DNA of 64,000 bases from Lichina pygmaea (GCA_963422465.1 OY730172.1:1860001-1924000); one strand, 5' to 3'. Counted from the stretch's first letter, positions 1-11,502 are shown. Notes: generated from the letters alone by a model not told the origin. Program-made: numbers and translations.

Positions 1-246
1 TGAACCCGCAGGCGCCGCCCGACGCCGAGGTCTTCTTCCTCTTCAAGGGCCTCAATGGTCCGTTCGAGAACGGCAACGAGCTCACGCTGGACGTTCCCGG
101 TGGCTTCCCCGCGGGAAATTACCGATGCTGCACGTTGACCTCGTCCTCCAACCATCAGCCCGTGCTGATGCCTGTGGCTCAACGGGGTCCTCAGGACGAC
201 TGTCAGAAGTTCACCGCTGTCGTCGGTGCCAATGCCAATGCCGGCA

Positions 247-286
<40 letters not shown>

Positions 287-1475
287 TGACAACGCTGGCA
301 ACAACGCTGGTGACGATGAGGAGGACGACGGCGCTGGTGACGCGGGCAACAACGCGGGCAACAACGCTGGCGACGATGAGGAGGACGACGACGCTGGCAA
401 CGCGGGAAACAACGCGGGCAACAACGCTGGCAACAACGCGGGCAACAACGCTGGCGACGATGAGGAGGACGACGACGCTGGCAACGCGGGAAACAACGCG
501 GGCAACAACGCTGGCAACAACGCGGGCAACAACGCTGGCGACGATGAGGAGGAGGATGACGCTGGCAACGCGGGAAACAACGCGGGCAACAACGCTGGCA
601 ACAACGCGGGCAACAACGCTGGCGACGATGAGGAGGACGACGACGCTGGCAACGCGGGAAACAACGCGGGCAACAACGCGGGCAACAACGCTGGCGACGA
701 TGAGGAGGACGACGACGCTGGCAACGCGGGAAACAACGCGGGCAACAGCGCTGGCAACAACGCGGGCAACAACGCTGGCGACGATGAGGAGGACGACGAC
801 GCTGGCAACGCGGGCAACAACGCGGGCAATAACGCTGGCGACGATGAGGAGGAGGACGACGCTGGCAACGCGGGCAACAACGCAGGCAACAACGCAGGCA
901 ACAACGCAGGCAACAACGCAGGCAACAACGCAGGCGACGATGAGGAGGACGACGACGCTGGCAACGCGGGCAACAATGCAGGCGACGATGAGGAGGCGGA
1001 CGACGACGACGCTGGCAACGCCGCCAATAACGCGGGCAACAACGCAGGTGACGGTGAGGAGGACGACAACGCTGGCAGCATCGCGGGCAACAGCGCTGGC
1101 GGTGACGACGGTGACGACGGTGACGACGCGAGCAATAGTTCCGCTGGCAACGCCGGGGGCAGCTCTGGTGCCACCGACGCCACCGATGCCACCGATGCCG
1201 CCGATGCTACCGATGCCACCGATGCCACCGACGCCACCGACGCTACTGATGCCACCGACGCCACCGACGGAGACCAGGAGAACGGCTCCGGGCGCAGGAG
1301 CCGACAAGACGGTTTCAGGTCCCGTCGCGGCCGCAATCGCCGTGTGAGGGATGCTTCTGAGCCTGCTGTTGACGGATCGGCGAATGACTCTCTCTTCGAG
1401 GGTGGAGTGTTCGGACGCCGAAGGAGCGGGCCATTCGCGAGGAGATCTCGTTTCGCGGCCCGAGGCTACGCTTAG
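1..1475 (+). CDS. Acidic repeat protein, 5' end outside window
   Basis: The frame is open from the window edge to a TAG at 1473-1475, so the start lies upstream. About 80 residues of ordinary sequence come first, with a Cys pair (NYRCC) and a later Cys (DDCQKF). They are followed by a run of Asp and then tandem modules built from NAG/NNAG and the acidic block DDEEDD. A stretch of ATD repeats comes next, and the tail is basic with several RR/RSR sites. I do not recognise a family; the first segment resembles a small extracellular beta-domain. A secreted or wall protein processed at dibasic sites is possible, but no signal peptide is visible because the N-terminus is missing. The repeats also keep two other frames open, which are not genes. 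Confidence 0.6.
240..1270 (+). repeat. Coding tandem repeats (NAG/DDEEDD, then ATD)
   Basis: Nested codon-scale repeats: a 12-nt core (aac aac gcg ggc) is grouped into higher-order blocks, each closed by an acidic gacgatgaggagga segment, from about 290 to 1090. A GAC/GAT run precedes them. A second array of nine-base ACC-GAT-GCC-type units runs from about 1170 to 1268. The blocks differ mainly in copy number of the core, as expected from slippage or unequal exchange. Confidence 0.9.
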
Positions 1476-2068
1476 ATGGGAAGGCGAACGATCGGTGCTT
1501 CGGGCAGGGTGCGAGGAGCGGTGTTGTGAGCCTACAGCGCTTCTCTTGGGCGCGTCGTCAGATCATGCTTGTAGATGTGGACGTTGCAGGCGAAAAGCCA
1601 TTCCGTTTCATTTCTCCATTCCTCTTTACTATGCATAACATTTCTTTCACCTCTCCTCGGCATGTCGTTTCCGCGTAGAACATCGAATACATTCGGCATG
1701 ACATCTGTAAGATACGGTAGCGAATCTTCATGCGAATGCTTCGCCGCTGTGCTGTAACCAATGTCCAACAGAGGAAGAGTTTGGATCATTCCCGACGATT
1801 CAATCTGCCCTTCTTGAACACGTGAAACAGCAAAGTCATTCCCATGGCTTACTAAAGAATATTTTTTCCAGCCACATGTGGCGTGTGAGATCCACATGCG
1901 ACTACTCGTACTACGTAGTACCTTGGTACCTTCGTACCCATGCCGTTATCAGCGGCACGAAGCGAAACAGCCCTGCGACGTACTTCCGTACGTATCGAGT
2001 TGTAAATTGCCTTCGGTTCCGACGTCACAGCCTCCCGTCGTCGCACCTCCCGTACCTGTCCGCCGTCG
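1476..2068. other. Intergenic spacer
   Basis: No convincing gene seen. Contains a short GTAC-rich stretch (about 1905-1945, ctacgtagtaccttggtacc) of the kind found in many spacers of this window. The right end is the presumed promoter of the MYST gene. Confidence 0.5.
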
Positions 2069-3639
2069 ATGACACCACACGCCGAGACCGCCGCCGCCAA
2101 CAAGGAGAGCGAGAACGGAGGGGAGCACGATGCAGCAACACCAGGAACAACGGCAGCGCCACAGCAACTCCCCAGCGCCCTCCTTTTCCCAACGAGACTC
2201 TATCACGGGCCGGTACCAAATCCGATATCGCCCACGTGCACTCCTGCGTCGTCGACATCTCCCTTTGCCTCGTCCACCTCGCCTCCACCAGGATCGTTGT
2301 CGGCACAGCCCTCGCTGTTACCGGGGTCTAAGAAGCAGACAAAGAGGCAGACTAAAAAATCTGTGTCGGATCGAAACATCTCAAAGGTTGTCCTCGGCGA
2401 TCTGCTGTTCGATACCTGGTACGGCTCGCTCTACCCGGAACAGCTCCTGCGCGACGATGGCCGGCGCGAGCTCGACAGGCTCTACGTCTGTCCCTCGTGT
2501 TTTCGCTATGGCAGGGAGGTGATGCCGTACCTTGGTCACTTGGTGAGTCGATACCGTCGGTCATCGTCGACGCCCTTGCCGGGCCGTCGAGGACTGGTTC
2601 GGGCACTACGGGTTTGAAGCCTGGGGGCGGGGGAATGCTCGGAGAATCTTACTGACTCGGTACGACCAAGTAGAGAGCGTGCACGTTCAGGGGTCTTACT
2701 CCACCTGGACGACCTGTCTACAAGAAACGTCCGTATTCGATCTATGAGGTCGACGGCGAAGAGGACAGGGTGTGTTTCCGTCTTCCCTTCTCCCGCTTCC
2801 TCCAACGATGCCCGCAATGGTACTGACCACCGCCTGCTTTCTCCCACAGCTGTTCTGCCAGAACCTCTCGCTCTTCGCCAAGCTATTCCTCGAGAACAAG
2901 TCCGTCTGTTTCGATCTTTCGGCATTCAATTACTACATCCTGGTGCTGCATACTCAAGACAACGGCGTCCGGCAGAGATCTTCCAGCCGCATGTCGGACG
3001 ATGGAACAGGCCTCCTCCAGGGAAATCGAGCGTACCAGGTGATCGGGTTCTTCTCGAAGGAGAAGATGAGTTGGGATAGCAACAACGTCGCTTGTATCTT
3101 GGTCTTTCCGCCGTGGCAGAGAAAGGGCCTGGGGAAAATACTCATGGGCGTCAGCTACGAGCTCAGTCGTCGCGAGGGGAGGGTTGGGGGACCCGAGAAA
3201 CGTAGGTCGGCCCTGCCTTCACTCCACCAACCTGAAGCTGACTCTGAAGGCAGCCCTCTCGACGCTCGGAAAGCGGGGCTACCTCTCCTTCTGGTCCGCC
3301 ACGATAGCCCGATATATCCTCTCGTGCCCGGCAAAGCGGAGCATCAGCGTCCAGAACATCTCCGAGAGTACCTTCATCCTCCCTGCCGACGTCATCGCCG
3401 CCTTGAAGGACATGGATGTCCTCTCTCCAGCCCCGCCAGGCAGGACCTCGGCATTGTCGTCCTTGTCCTCGTCCCAGCACGCAAAGGGCGTCATGAGGTC
3501 TAGCGTCGTCAACAAAGCACGTGTGCGCGAGTGGGTAGCGACGAACAGAGTTGATTCGATGCCTGTGGTCTCGCCCGAGGACTTTGTGCCGAACCGGGAC
3601 GCTAGAGCAAGCGATGACGATGTTGAGGAGGAGGAGGAG

Positions 3640-3675
<36 letters not shown>

Positions 3676-3702
3676 CAAGACGACGACGAATATGAGGGAT
3701 GA
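2069..3702 (+). CDS. MYST-family histone acetyltransferase (Sas2-like)
   Basis: Predicted exons 2069-2542, 2674-2769, 2850-3201 and 3254-3702 give 456 residues. The MYST zinc finger is split by intron 1: CPSC, then 12 residues, then H (YLGH), with the last Cys (RACTF) supplied by exon 2. Next come PPGRPVYKK and IYEVDG, then FCQNLSLFAKLFLENK, GFFSKEK, the cysteine-containing NVACIL, the acetyl-CoA loop QRKGLG, SYELSRRE with the expected general base Glu, and GGPEKPLSTLG, which is restored only by removing the 52-nt intron 3. The C-terminus is a long Asp/Glu tail. It should transfer acetyl groups from acetyl-CoA to histone lysines, probably H4 in chromatin. No chromo-barrel is visible, which favours a Sas2-type over an Esa1-type protein. 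The first ATG of the open frame was taken as the start. Family certain; subfamily inferred. Confidence 0.9.
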
Positions 3703-6700
3703 GGCGATGATGAAACGAGACAAAGTCTGATATGTAACGAGCCTTCTACCTTGCCCACCCATCCAGAGTTTCTTGGAAAGCCTACAATTCAAACCTAATC
3801 AACTCATTCTTTTGTTATTAGGCCACATAGGAAAGCAAGCCACGATACCTGTCGAGCGAAGTCATCATGGAAGAACACGTTCCCTGGTCCATCAAATTAC
3901 GACGGCGGCAGGTTTGCAAGATTACGGTGGAATCATACGTCGCGTAGGATGCCACGGCTAGTACCCGGAATGCCAACTGGGTAAGTCCTTTGCTAGGTGC
4001 GGTAGCCGTGATGACGGAGCGGAAGTACACATTTGAAAGGTTATGTTTTTCGTGGTCCCTCGGGTTCAAAGCATCTTGGATCCACCCAGCTCAAGCCTGA
4101 TCGGGAGCGTCTGGTTCTCTAGATGTTTGTTTCGGGAGATGCCTTGCATGTGATTTGTCTATGCGCTTTGTTTCCATGTCCTTGTCGTATCGTACTGACG
4201 TTGATCACTCAGATGGAGTAGATGGGGAAGGAGAGGGCTGGCTAAGGGCATGGCGACTGAACATCGGACAAGAGCTGTTTTCAAAGTTGAAAGGCCACCT
4301 TGCGATCCTGACGTCATACCGAAGGGGAATCAAGACTGCGGAGGACAGCTACAGTACGTAGCCCAACCGGCGATTGGCGACCGGCGACCGGCGACCGACA
4401 GACCGCCGTGGCTGCTTCGTTGCCACTGTGCGTCATGCTTCTATCCATGTCACATGCTGCCGAAAAGATCCGTCAAGCTTCCCTGCGTCGTTTGATACGG
4501 GACACTGGATATCGATGGAATCCGACGTTCTTCCACCCCCTCCCAGATACATAAACCTCAACCCTGCACTCCTACCTACACCACACGAGTCCTTCGAGCC
4601 GCACCAGCAACCATCTCTTCGCTCGTCATAGCTCCTAGGAAAACTGTCAGATGTCGTCAATATTCTACCCGGTCCTTGAGAGACTGGTGACTACATCTCC
4701 ACTTGTTCCAATGTTCGACCATGGGAGAAAACAATATGAAGTACTACCGGAACAAGACTGTCCAGCAGGTATCTAAACGTCGACGAATATACCGAGCTGC
4801 GGGATTCCGGCTGTTGTTGCTTTTCCCCTGGAAGACTTGTGGTGGCTCTGTGTGGAGGAGGACAAGGAGGCAGCTGAGCAGTCACCTGCTCAGCTGAGAG
4901 CGTTTTCTTGTACTATTCAGGTTTCAGCCGTAAGTGCAATCTAGCTGATAGCCGATGGCTGTTGACGGGAAAGCGACATCTTAGACTTATACCACTACAC
5001 GTTATCAGCAGGAGCTTGGTTACTACCGCGAGCAGTGTCACACTTGTCGAAAGGTTCCTGGTATCTACATACCATACTGTGTGTATACCTGCATGTGGCT
5101 AGGGCTGAATCAGGAGCTCTATTCAGCATGCTAGTTGGAGAGTGGTGGTTACACTCTTTGAATTGCCTGCACGCTGGTGAAGCAAAGCACTGGGTGATTG
5201 TCTGACCTGCTGACCATGTCAAGCTTGAAACTTGCATGGAGGTGTACTCTTGTGCAATCCACGGGCCTCTTTGGGTAACGTCACAGTACTCCCACCCTCT
5301 TTTCACTCAGCAAAGTGGCACCTATGGTCCACCTCGAGTGAGGACGAAAAGGGGATGCTGTTGAACTCAAAACAAGTCTCGGCTTGTCGGAACTTCTATA
5401 GATCTTTTTGAAAGATTATAACCCACCAATAGTCCCGGACCCGGACAACGGTGACTTCAGGATAGGAACAAGGGCAGCTATGCCCGTGAGCGTGACAGCA
5501 ACTGCCGGATGCTTGCTCGGAAAACTCCCTGGCTCGGAGGTCACAGTGGCGGCAGCACACACAGTTCCAAATACTACTACGTCTCCCAGTCCCCCACACC
5601 CTGGCGGCAGATCAGTTCCGCGAAAAGCTGCGAAGGCCCAACACTGTGTGGTGTACAGTGTGTTCGAGACAGCAGAGCGTCGTTCTACGCTGCGAACCAT
5701 GACGCTATCCGTCCAACCTTCCACGAAACCGACTTTGCGGTCGAGGTCGTGGTTTCAGAGAAGGAAAGATAACCACTGGACTTGACAGCCCTCGAAATAG
5801 GCTCCGGCGAAGATCAGCCAACGACGATCTGTTCAGCAAAAGACTGATCAGGACTTATGTCGTAGGCGAGGTTCTTGCCATAGCATTCGCCTCACCAGAC
5901 AGAGGACAAGGAGACAAACTTTCATATTGATCCTAGGCAGGTAGCAGACCTGGGTCTGAACAAAGCTAACCACTTCTTTTGCTGGCCAAAAAATTTAAAG
6001 AAAAGTGGTCTACTCTATAGAGAGCTCAAGAATACCACAGACCCTGGATAGAAGTCGCAACGCCACAAAGCCCAATTGAAGAAGTTCCATCATCATATAG
6101 ATGTTAATATCCCACATCACTGTCGTATTGAGGTCTGTGTCCTTACTGAAATATGCAAAAACCAGCTGCAGTCTTTCCTATAGATCTTACTAACTAGTGC
6201 AAAGAACGAAGTCTCTTGCAGTTATCGTGGAGGCAACCTCCAGTCTACCTGTGCTTCGCCATGACTGTCAAGAACTTCCAAGGTCAGTCCCTAGACCACG
6301 TTGGCAGTTACATATATCAACCTTTTTCCATGGTCAGCTCTATACCGTATATCGCCGTCAAGATGTACTGGTGCAGCTGGAGCAACAATTTTTTCATATC
6401 TGGGAGAAGACTATGGACTATACAGTACAAGCAACTCGGTCTTGATTCTTGATGAGAGGGCGGTCCGGAGTCGATCGTAGCGGGTGTTGCTCCAAGTTGC
6501 AGTAGAAATCGCGGTAAGTTGACCCCGCCTTGTGGTCTGCTTGTACTGATCGCGCCAGATTCCGATGGGATTGAAGACGGCTCTTGAGGTGCTGCAGAAG
6601 GTGGCGTCCGATTGCAACGTCGCTCGGGAACCGACGGAAGCCCAGAAAGACACGCTGGCCGATGCAGCGGCCGAGGTCACCCCCAAGATCGAGCGGCGAA

Positions 6701-8110
6701 AGCGCGCAGGTCCTGCACAGTCACAGATGACCAGGGAAGATGGTACGAGCTGGTGTCTTGCTAGGCTTGCTCAACGCTGACCATGTATAGGCCCATAGTA
6801 CGAGATCTTGGGTCATGCCGTCTCGTTGCAGCGGCTCAACGCTCCAGAAACACAAAAGCACCTTGCCCGATGAAATGGCATACTCAAATACCTATAGACA
6901 ACAAAGCGTAGGTTCTGAACGACTGTTGCAAAGATAGGAAGAACAAGAGCAACTCGCGTCATGCATATCTTATTGCTTGAGTGTAAGTGCTGGCATGGGA
7001 CCATTTTGGAAGAGCGTAGGACTGACTTCTACAACTCGATGGCGAACAGGGTGCACTCTGAACAGGGGATCGAGGACGGAAGTCGCCTATGGAGAGTGCC
7101 AAAGACAAAGTCACCGAAAGCCCGAGCGCCTAGCTGGGCTGTCTTCAGAGAACCAACAAGTTCTTTCACCATGTTGAAAATATCTTAGGTAAAACCCAAC
7201 AAGCAGCCATGAAGGGTGGGTAAGCCCAACAAGAGAAGCTGCAACAGCAGAAGAGGCTTCACCGAAAACACCTTGCGAATAAAGTCCGTTGTGTTTGTGA
7301 AGTGATAGCTGATAAAGCGCTCAGTAACAACACTGTGGATCTGGTAGTGCATCTACAGTAGACCGAGGAAGAAGAAGTGTGGTGGAAGCCAACACTGGAC
7401 ATAGTCCAACACCACAACAGTCTTCCGGCCAAGACCCCTCACCTCAGTTCACCGAGGCTGAACTATGCAACACTTTAAGAGTAAGACACCGGGTCCTCTT
7501 CAAGGGAGTATTACTGACTACTACAAACCAGTGAGAACGGTCAGTTGGGAGCCTGTCCAGGCTCACCTCCAGAATATTGCAGAACAAGAATGCTCCAGAC
7601 AATACAAGGTCCATGACTGTTATTCACAACCGGACGGAAGTGATTAACCCTACCAAAAGCCAATACATGTGGATCGGCGGTGTGCATGTGGACAGGGAGC
7701 ATAACGAAGGCTTCTGGCTGGACAGCGAGCCAGAAGAACCAATACACCTCCAGGTCTGCAAAAATTCGCAGCCGACCAACTTGAAAGATGTCATCATCGG
7801 CAACATCAAGAGACCTAGCGAAGGAAAAACCATGCCTGGCCAGTGGAAGCCCGTGGTAACGTGTTTTGAGCTAGCTGCCTGGCCAGTCATGGGTAGCCGA
7901 CGACGATTTGTGCTAAAAACAACAAAGTTCATAGACCAAGACAAAGGTCAGCACCTAAGGATCAGAGCAGCCATTGCAACAAAGGATAAGACGCATCAAC
8001 ACGCTCGAAACTCGAGGCCAACACCCATACTCAGCAGATAGTCTAAAGATGACCAGCTTCCGAGCAAGAAAAGCCTACCACCTCAATGTGGTAGGAGGGG
8101 GTTGCTCCGT
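3703..8110. other. Long gene-poor region, unassigned
   Basis: No open frame here matches a family I know. The longest, 7577-8041 (+), lacks an ATG until 7613 and has no recognisable domain. Another short frame (6565-6780) is Lys/Glu-rich and equally anonymous. The stretch could be decayed transposon sequence, given the retroelements immediately to its right, but I see no terminal repeats that would prove it. Confidence 0.4.
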
Positions 8111-8579
8111 GCAGTGGGTGGATTTTTTTTGAATTTTTTTGATTTGATTCTTACACTGATTCGGCTGTTGAGCCATGCAGAACTTCTTGAAGGAATTTTG
8201 TCTCTGGTGGACTTGACTCAGGAACCTCACGTATTTACCGTACACCCCGTGGTTTGTAGTGTACGTACTGTGGGAAAACTCCAAACCCTGTAGGGGAAAT
8301 AGGAAAACCACAGTAATAAGGGTTTGTGGATCTTGACAGATATTGGGTGAGCTATTTCTTGAGAGCTTTCATACATCTTGCGAGGAGTACATCGTAGACA
8401 AGTTCTATAAATCTCGGAGTTTTTTTGTGGCAGAATGTGGGGTGGGTCAGATTCAAACTGACGACTAGTTTAGTCAGGTTCTCCAGGCCTGACACCACTA
8501 GTTCCGGGTCATTGGTGCCATGTAGTGGGAAACTCTCACCAGCTTCCCACTACACCATGCCGCCCCGCAGTGGGTGGAT
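8111..8579 (-). mobile_element. 5'-truncated LINE copy with 13-bp target duplication
   Basis: The 13-mer gcagtgggtggat occurs exactly at 8111-8123 and 8567-8579. Between them lies a 443-bp insert that starts with T-runs followed by gatttgattcttacactg and then a gccatgcagaacttctt segment. These match the 3' tail of the LINEs at 27.4 and 27.7 kb read on the minus strand. A poly-A tail, 5' truncation and a target duplication of this length are the marks of target-primed reverse transcription. The inner part near 8440-8560 is not clearly LINE and includes a short gtagtgggaa/ttcccactac inverted repeat. Confidence 0.7.
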
Positions 8580-8857
8580 AGCATAGAGTAGCTCAAGACT
8601 CTACTACAGCTACTAAACCCTCCAGAAAATAGTCGACGGCGGAAGCTGACATTTAACAACTGTAGCTATATGAGATATTGCTTCCGTTGCCAAGCTCAGC
8701 ACCATCCCGAGGCAGAGGTCACACCAGCTCTTAGTTGGGTGACTCTGGGAATCATCCAGTATATATTCTCCTACCTTGACCAGTGCATTGGCAAAGTTGA
8801 ATAGAAGGAGTCGACACAAGTATCATGACACAGCCACATCAATCAGATACTGGATAT

Positions 8858-9356
8858 TTTATTTTATTTTATTTTATTCTTACACTGATTTAGCTGTAGA
8901 GCTATGCAGAACTTCTAGGTACATGTTTGTTTCTCCAGAAAACCTTTGGAGGAATAAAAACTGGAGCTTGGGAGAGACTAGAGAAAATCTTGAGGAATAT
9001 GCAGTAGCTAAGGAAATTTGTACATGTAGCTATTTGTTAAAACAAATAGTTGACTTGGTAGAGCTTAGAAAAAGAGTTGGTGGGCTAGGTTGAACTGGTC
9101 AAGTCTTTTCAAAGACATAAACCAGAAAAGAAGTTTAGGAAGTAGCTTGGAGGAGAATAAGATAGATAGGAAATCTTGTAGAGGGAATTGGACTTGTTGT
9201 CTTTGGTTTGAAAATTTGTTACAGAAAAAAGTGATGTGTTGGGCTGTTTCTTCTCCAAAACCACAGGTGCATAGAGGGGAGTTAAAGTCTGGAACATTTG
9301 CTCTGAAAAGAAAACTGGCCAGTCCTATTCTTGCTTACAGAATTTGAAGAAATAGA
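8858..9356 (-). mobile_element. LINE 3' end (Tad1-like), cut by an LTR
   Basis: On the minus strand this is the tail of a LINE: the ttttatttta tail complement with ttcttacactgat at about 8858-8890, then upstream a decayed C-terminal coding segment that parallels the CxC...H...C knuckle region of the LINE at 27.1 kb (LASFLFRA followed by an LCxCG-type motif). It stops abruptly at 9356, where LTR sequence begins. It is more diverged than the two LINEs at 17.7-30.7 kb. Confidence 0.75.
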
Positions 9357-9973
9357 TGTTGCGGTCCGTACCGTACCGTCCTATCCGAGTATAGGATTAG
9401 GGCGAGAGGCGGAAGGCGGGTTGGTTCTCGCAGGAGAGGAGTGTCAAGGAGCGCGAAGGGGTTTGGTGGAACGTGGTGGTGGTGACACCTGATCAATGGC
9501 TTCGTACAAAAGGATTGTATTGAAGTAGATCTAGTTGTCTGGATCACAACATGAGTTGAAAACGATCGTTCCATAAGGGAACTATCGCCGGACTATATAG
9601 GGCTGGCCTGTCGAGACGGGTGAGATTGTCTCGACGGTCCCACCATGTTATGCACCCTGCGTCGAGACGGGTGAGATTGTCTCGACAGTCCCACCATGTT
9701 ATGCACCCTGCGTCGAGACTGGTGAGATTGTCTCGATGCTTCATGCATCCTGCGTCGAGACTGGTGAGATTGTCTCGATGCTTCATGCATCCTGCGTCGA
9801 GACTGGTGAGATTGTCTCGATGCTTCATGCATGCTGCGTCGAGACTCCCGTGTATGTCTCGACAGTCACGTGACCCCTTGTTGGTTGGTCACTTGACTTC
9901 CATGGTGTCCTCTTGCCTGGCCCGCAGCCTGATTGCCTATAAATGAGTGGCTCCCATCCCCTGGGTCATAACA
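9357..9973 (-). repeat. Lone gypsy LTR, expanded variant (617 bp)
   Basis: Starts TGTTGCGG and ends GGTCATAACA (TG...CA), closely matching the LTRs of the element at 10400-16856. It differs by carrying two 51-bp units and three 42-bp units of the internal repeat, against one and two in the other copies. No 5-bp target duplication is evident (left ataga, right acttg), so it is probably a recombined or broken copy rather than a simple solo LTR. Strand is given by analogy with the neighbouring element, whose gag-pol is on the minus strand. Confidence 0.8.
9620..9860. repeat. LTR minisatellite of GTCGAGAC/GTCTCGAC units
   Basis: Each unit opens with gtcgagac and contains its inverted partner gtctcga(c) about 12 nt later, so every repeat can fold into a hairpin. 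The same units occur in fewer copies at about 10655-10850 and 16555-16750. Confidence 0.85.
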
Positions 9974-10182
9974 ACTTGAGACTTGGATTGATGTACAAGA
10001 CGAAAGACAAAGAAGGAAGAAAAAGAGAAAAGAAGAAGAGAAGAAGCTGGGGGAGCAGGAGAAGTTCTTATAGGCAGGGGATCAGGCAACGGCGGAGCAA
10101 GCAGGCAACAGTGCAGATGGGACTTCCCGGCAAGGTGCGTGACTTGTGCCAGATATGCAACTGGGCCAGAACCGTGACATTT
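9974..10182. other. Unassigned spacer between LTR and LINE fragment
   Basis: Purine-rich (aagaaggaagaaaaagagaaaag) and not alignable by eye with LINE or gypsy interior. It may be what is left of the interior of the element whose LTR precedes it. A CQIC pair occurs in one frame, but that is too little to call. Confidence 0.3.
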
Positions 10183-10399
10183 GGCTTGTGGGTGTGAAAT
10201 AGAGGTTGTGGATCCAGAATAACTTTGTTTGAACTCTTATCTCCAAGGAGACTAGATCTTTACTCCAGAAAATTAGACTTATAGATGACTGCAAAATTCT
10301 TCTGTTAACAAGAACAAGTGTTCTCCCTAGCTTCTGGCTTTGTAAAAGGTAGAAGGCTGAGAATATTGTAGAGATGCTTGATTCTTGGTGGGGGTTTTT
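10183..10399 (-). mobile_element. LINE endonuclease fragment
   Basis: On the minus strand it reads FWSKDLVSLEIRV, then LFWIHNLYFTP, parallel to FWNKDFVSLEIYL and LWVHNLYFTP in the LINE at 17.9 kb. It is the continuation of the LINE segment at 16862-17690, separated by the gypsy insertion at 10400-16856. Confidence 0.75.
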
Positions 10400-10957
10400 T
10401 GTTGCGGTCCGTACCGTACCGTCCTATCCGAGTATAGGATTAGGGCGAGAGGCGGAAGGCGGGTTGGTTCTCGCAGGAGAGGAGTGTCAAGGAGCGCGAA
10501 GGGGTTTGGTGGAACGTGGTGGTGGTGACACCTGATCAATGGCTTCGTACAAAAGGATTGTATTGAAGTAGATCTAGTTGTCTGGATCACAACATGAGTT
10601 GAAGACAATCGTTCCATAAGGGAACTATCGCCAGACTATATAGTGCTGGCCTGTCAAGACAATCAAGATTGTCTCGACAGTCTCGACGTCGAGACGGGTG
10701 AGATTGTCTTGACGGTCCCACCATGTTATGCACCCTGCGTCGAGACAGGTGAGATTGTCTCGATGCTTCATGCATCCTGCGTCAAGACGGGTGAGATTGT
10801 CTCGATGCTTCATGCATCATGCGTCAAGACTCCCGTGTGTGTCTCGACAGTCACGTGACCCCTTGTTGGTTGGTCACTTGACTTCCATGGTGTCCTCTTG
10901 CCTGGCCCGCGGCCTGATTGCCTATAAATGAGTGGCTCCCATCCCTGGGTTGTAACA
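10400..10957 (-). repeat. 3' LTR of gypsy element 1
   Basis: TGTTGCGG...GGTTGTAACA, 558 bp. It is the 3' LTR because coding runs right to left. It contains one 51-bp and two 42-bp hairpin repeat units, a CACGTGAC site near 10852 and TATAAA at 10923-10928. Confidence 0.9.
10923..10928 (+). promoter_or_regulatory. TATA-like box in LTR upstream of antisense ORF
   Basis: TATAAA within cctataaatgag lies 74 bp upstream of the ATG of the plus-strand ORF at 11002, a plausible core-promoter distance. The same sequence is in the other LTRs of this family. On the minus strand it reads ATTTATA, so it could also serve normal LTR transcription. Inference only. Confidence 0.4.
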
Positions 10958-11001
10958 CTACCCTCCTCTCCTTCATTCATCGTCCCGATGAATTCTTGAG
11001 T

Positions 11002-11502
11002 ATGTCTGCAAAATCACGTGCCTCTGCTTACCGAAACCAACTGGCAGCCCAGATCTGTGATCATAACTTTGTGTCGCTTGCTCTGTGTGACTTCTGTGTT
11101 TTGAACCACAAGCCCTGCTTCCGAATGTCTGACGACAACGATAAGTTGAAGTGCGCTGAGTGCACTCGTCGGGGAAAGTCCTGTGTGTCACTTTCTTGGG
11201 AGTCACTGAACATGACTCGGGATAACCTTCGTGAGGATTTGGCTGTCGATGAGGCCAAGTGGGATGCTCTTGTCGAGCAGCTTGCCGAGCTGCAGGCTCG
11301 TGTGTCCCGAAAGCGAAAGGTTCTTGAGGGTGCTGAGGGTCGAGCAAGGAAGAAGCTCCAGTGCCTTGTTGCTGAAATGGAGGCGGATGGTGAAGACTTG
11401 TCGGCGACGGTCATTGATGCGTCTGCGCTGCAGACCGAGCTGTTCAGTCCTGCTCCTGCCGGAACTGCTGCAGGAGGAGCTGGCAGTTCGCGAGGTTCCT
11501 GA
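11002..11502 (+). CDS. Antisense Zn2Cys6-pattern protein of gypsy element 1
   Basis: An intact 166-residue ORF on the strand opposite gag-pol, between the 3' LTR and the end of pol, overlapping the pol 3' end by 59 bp. The start is the ATG at 11002 (MSAKSRAS); the open frame extends further into the LTR without an ATG that I would prefer. Cysteines C29, C32, C39, C51, C54 and C61 give C-x2-C-x6-C-x11-C-x2-C-x6-C, the spacing of fungal Zn(II)2Cys6 DNA-binding domains, with basic residues between. Residues of about 70-125 are Leu/Glu/Lys/Arg-rich and probably a coiled coil. The tail is Ala/Gly/Ser-rich. By family knowledge it would be a dimeric DNA-binding regulator, perhaps of the LTR itself. 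A homologous arrangement is in element 2. Its freedom from stops contrasts with the decayed gag-pol. Confidence 0.75.
   Translation: MSAKSRASAYRNQLAAQICDHNFVSLALCDFCVLNHKPCFRMSDDNDKLKCAECTRRGKSCVSLSWESLNMTRDNLREDLAVDEAKWDALVEQLAELQARVSRKRKVLEGAEGRARKKLQCLVAEMEADGEDLSATVIDASALQTELFSPAPAGTAAGGAGSSRGS

Noticed and set aside
203-1347. Long ORFs on the minus strand (203-1336) and in another plus frame (226-1347)
   Set aside because: They are side effects of codon-periodic repeats in the real gene; their translations are Ala/Leu/Pro/Ser or Thr/Leu/Ala runs with no start context.
7577-8041. 154-residue ORF as a gene
   Set aside because: Begins with TTG, first ATG at 7613, no family resemblance, and sits in a region with no other coding signal; left as unassigned.
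8430-8570. tRNA- or SINE-like B box near ggtcagattcaaactg
   Set aside because: Match to the pol III B-box consensus is weak and no A box or cloverleaf could be drawn.
9544-10931. Short ORFs of repeated RQSHQSRRRMHEA or MLHASC type in the LTRs
   Set aside because: Produced by the LTR tandem units; no independent evidence of coding.
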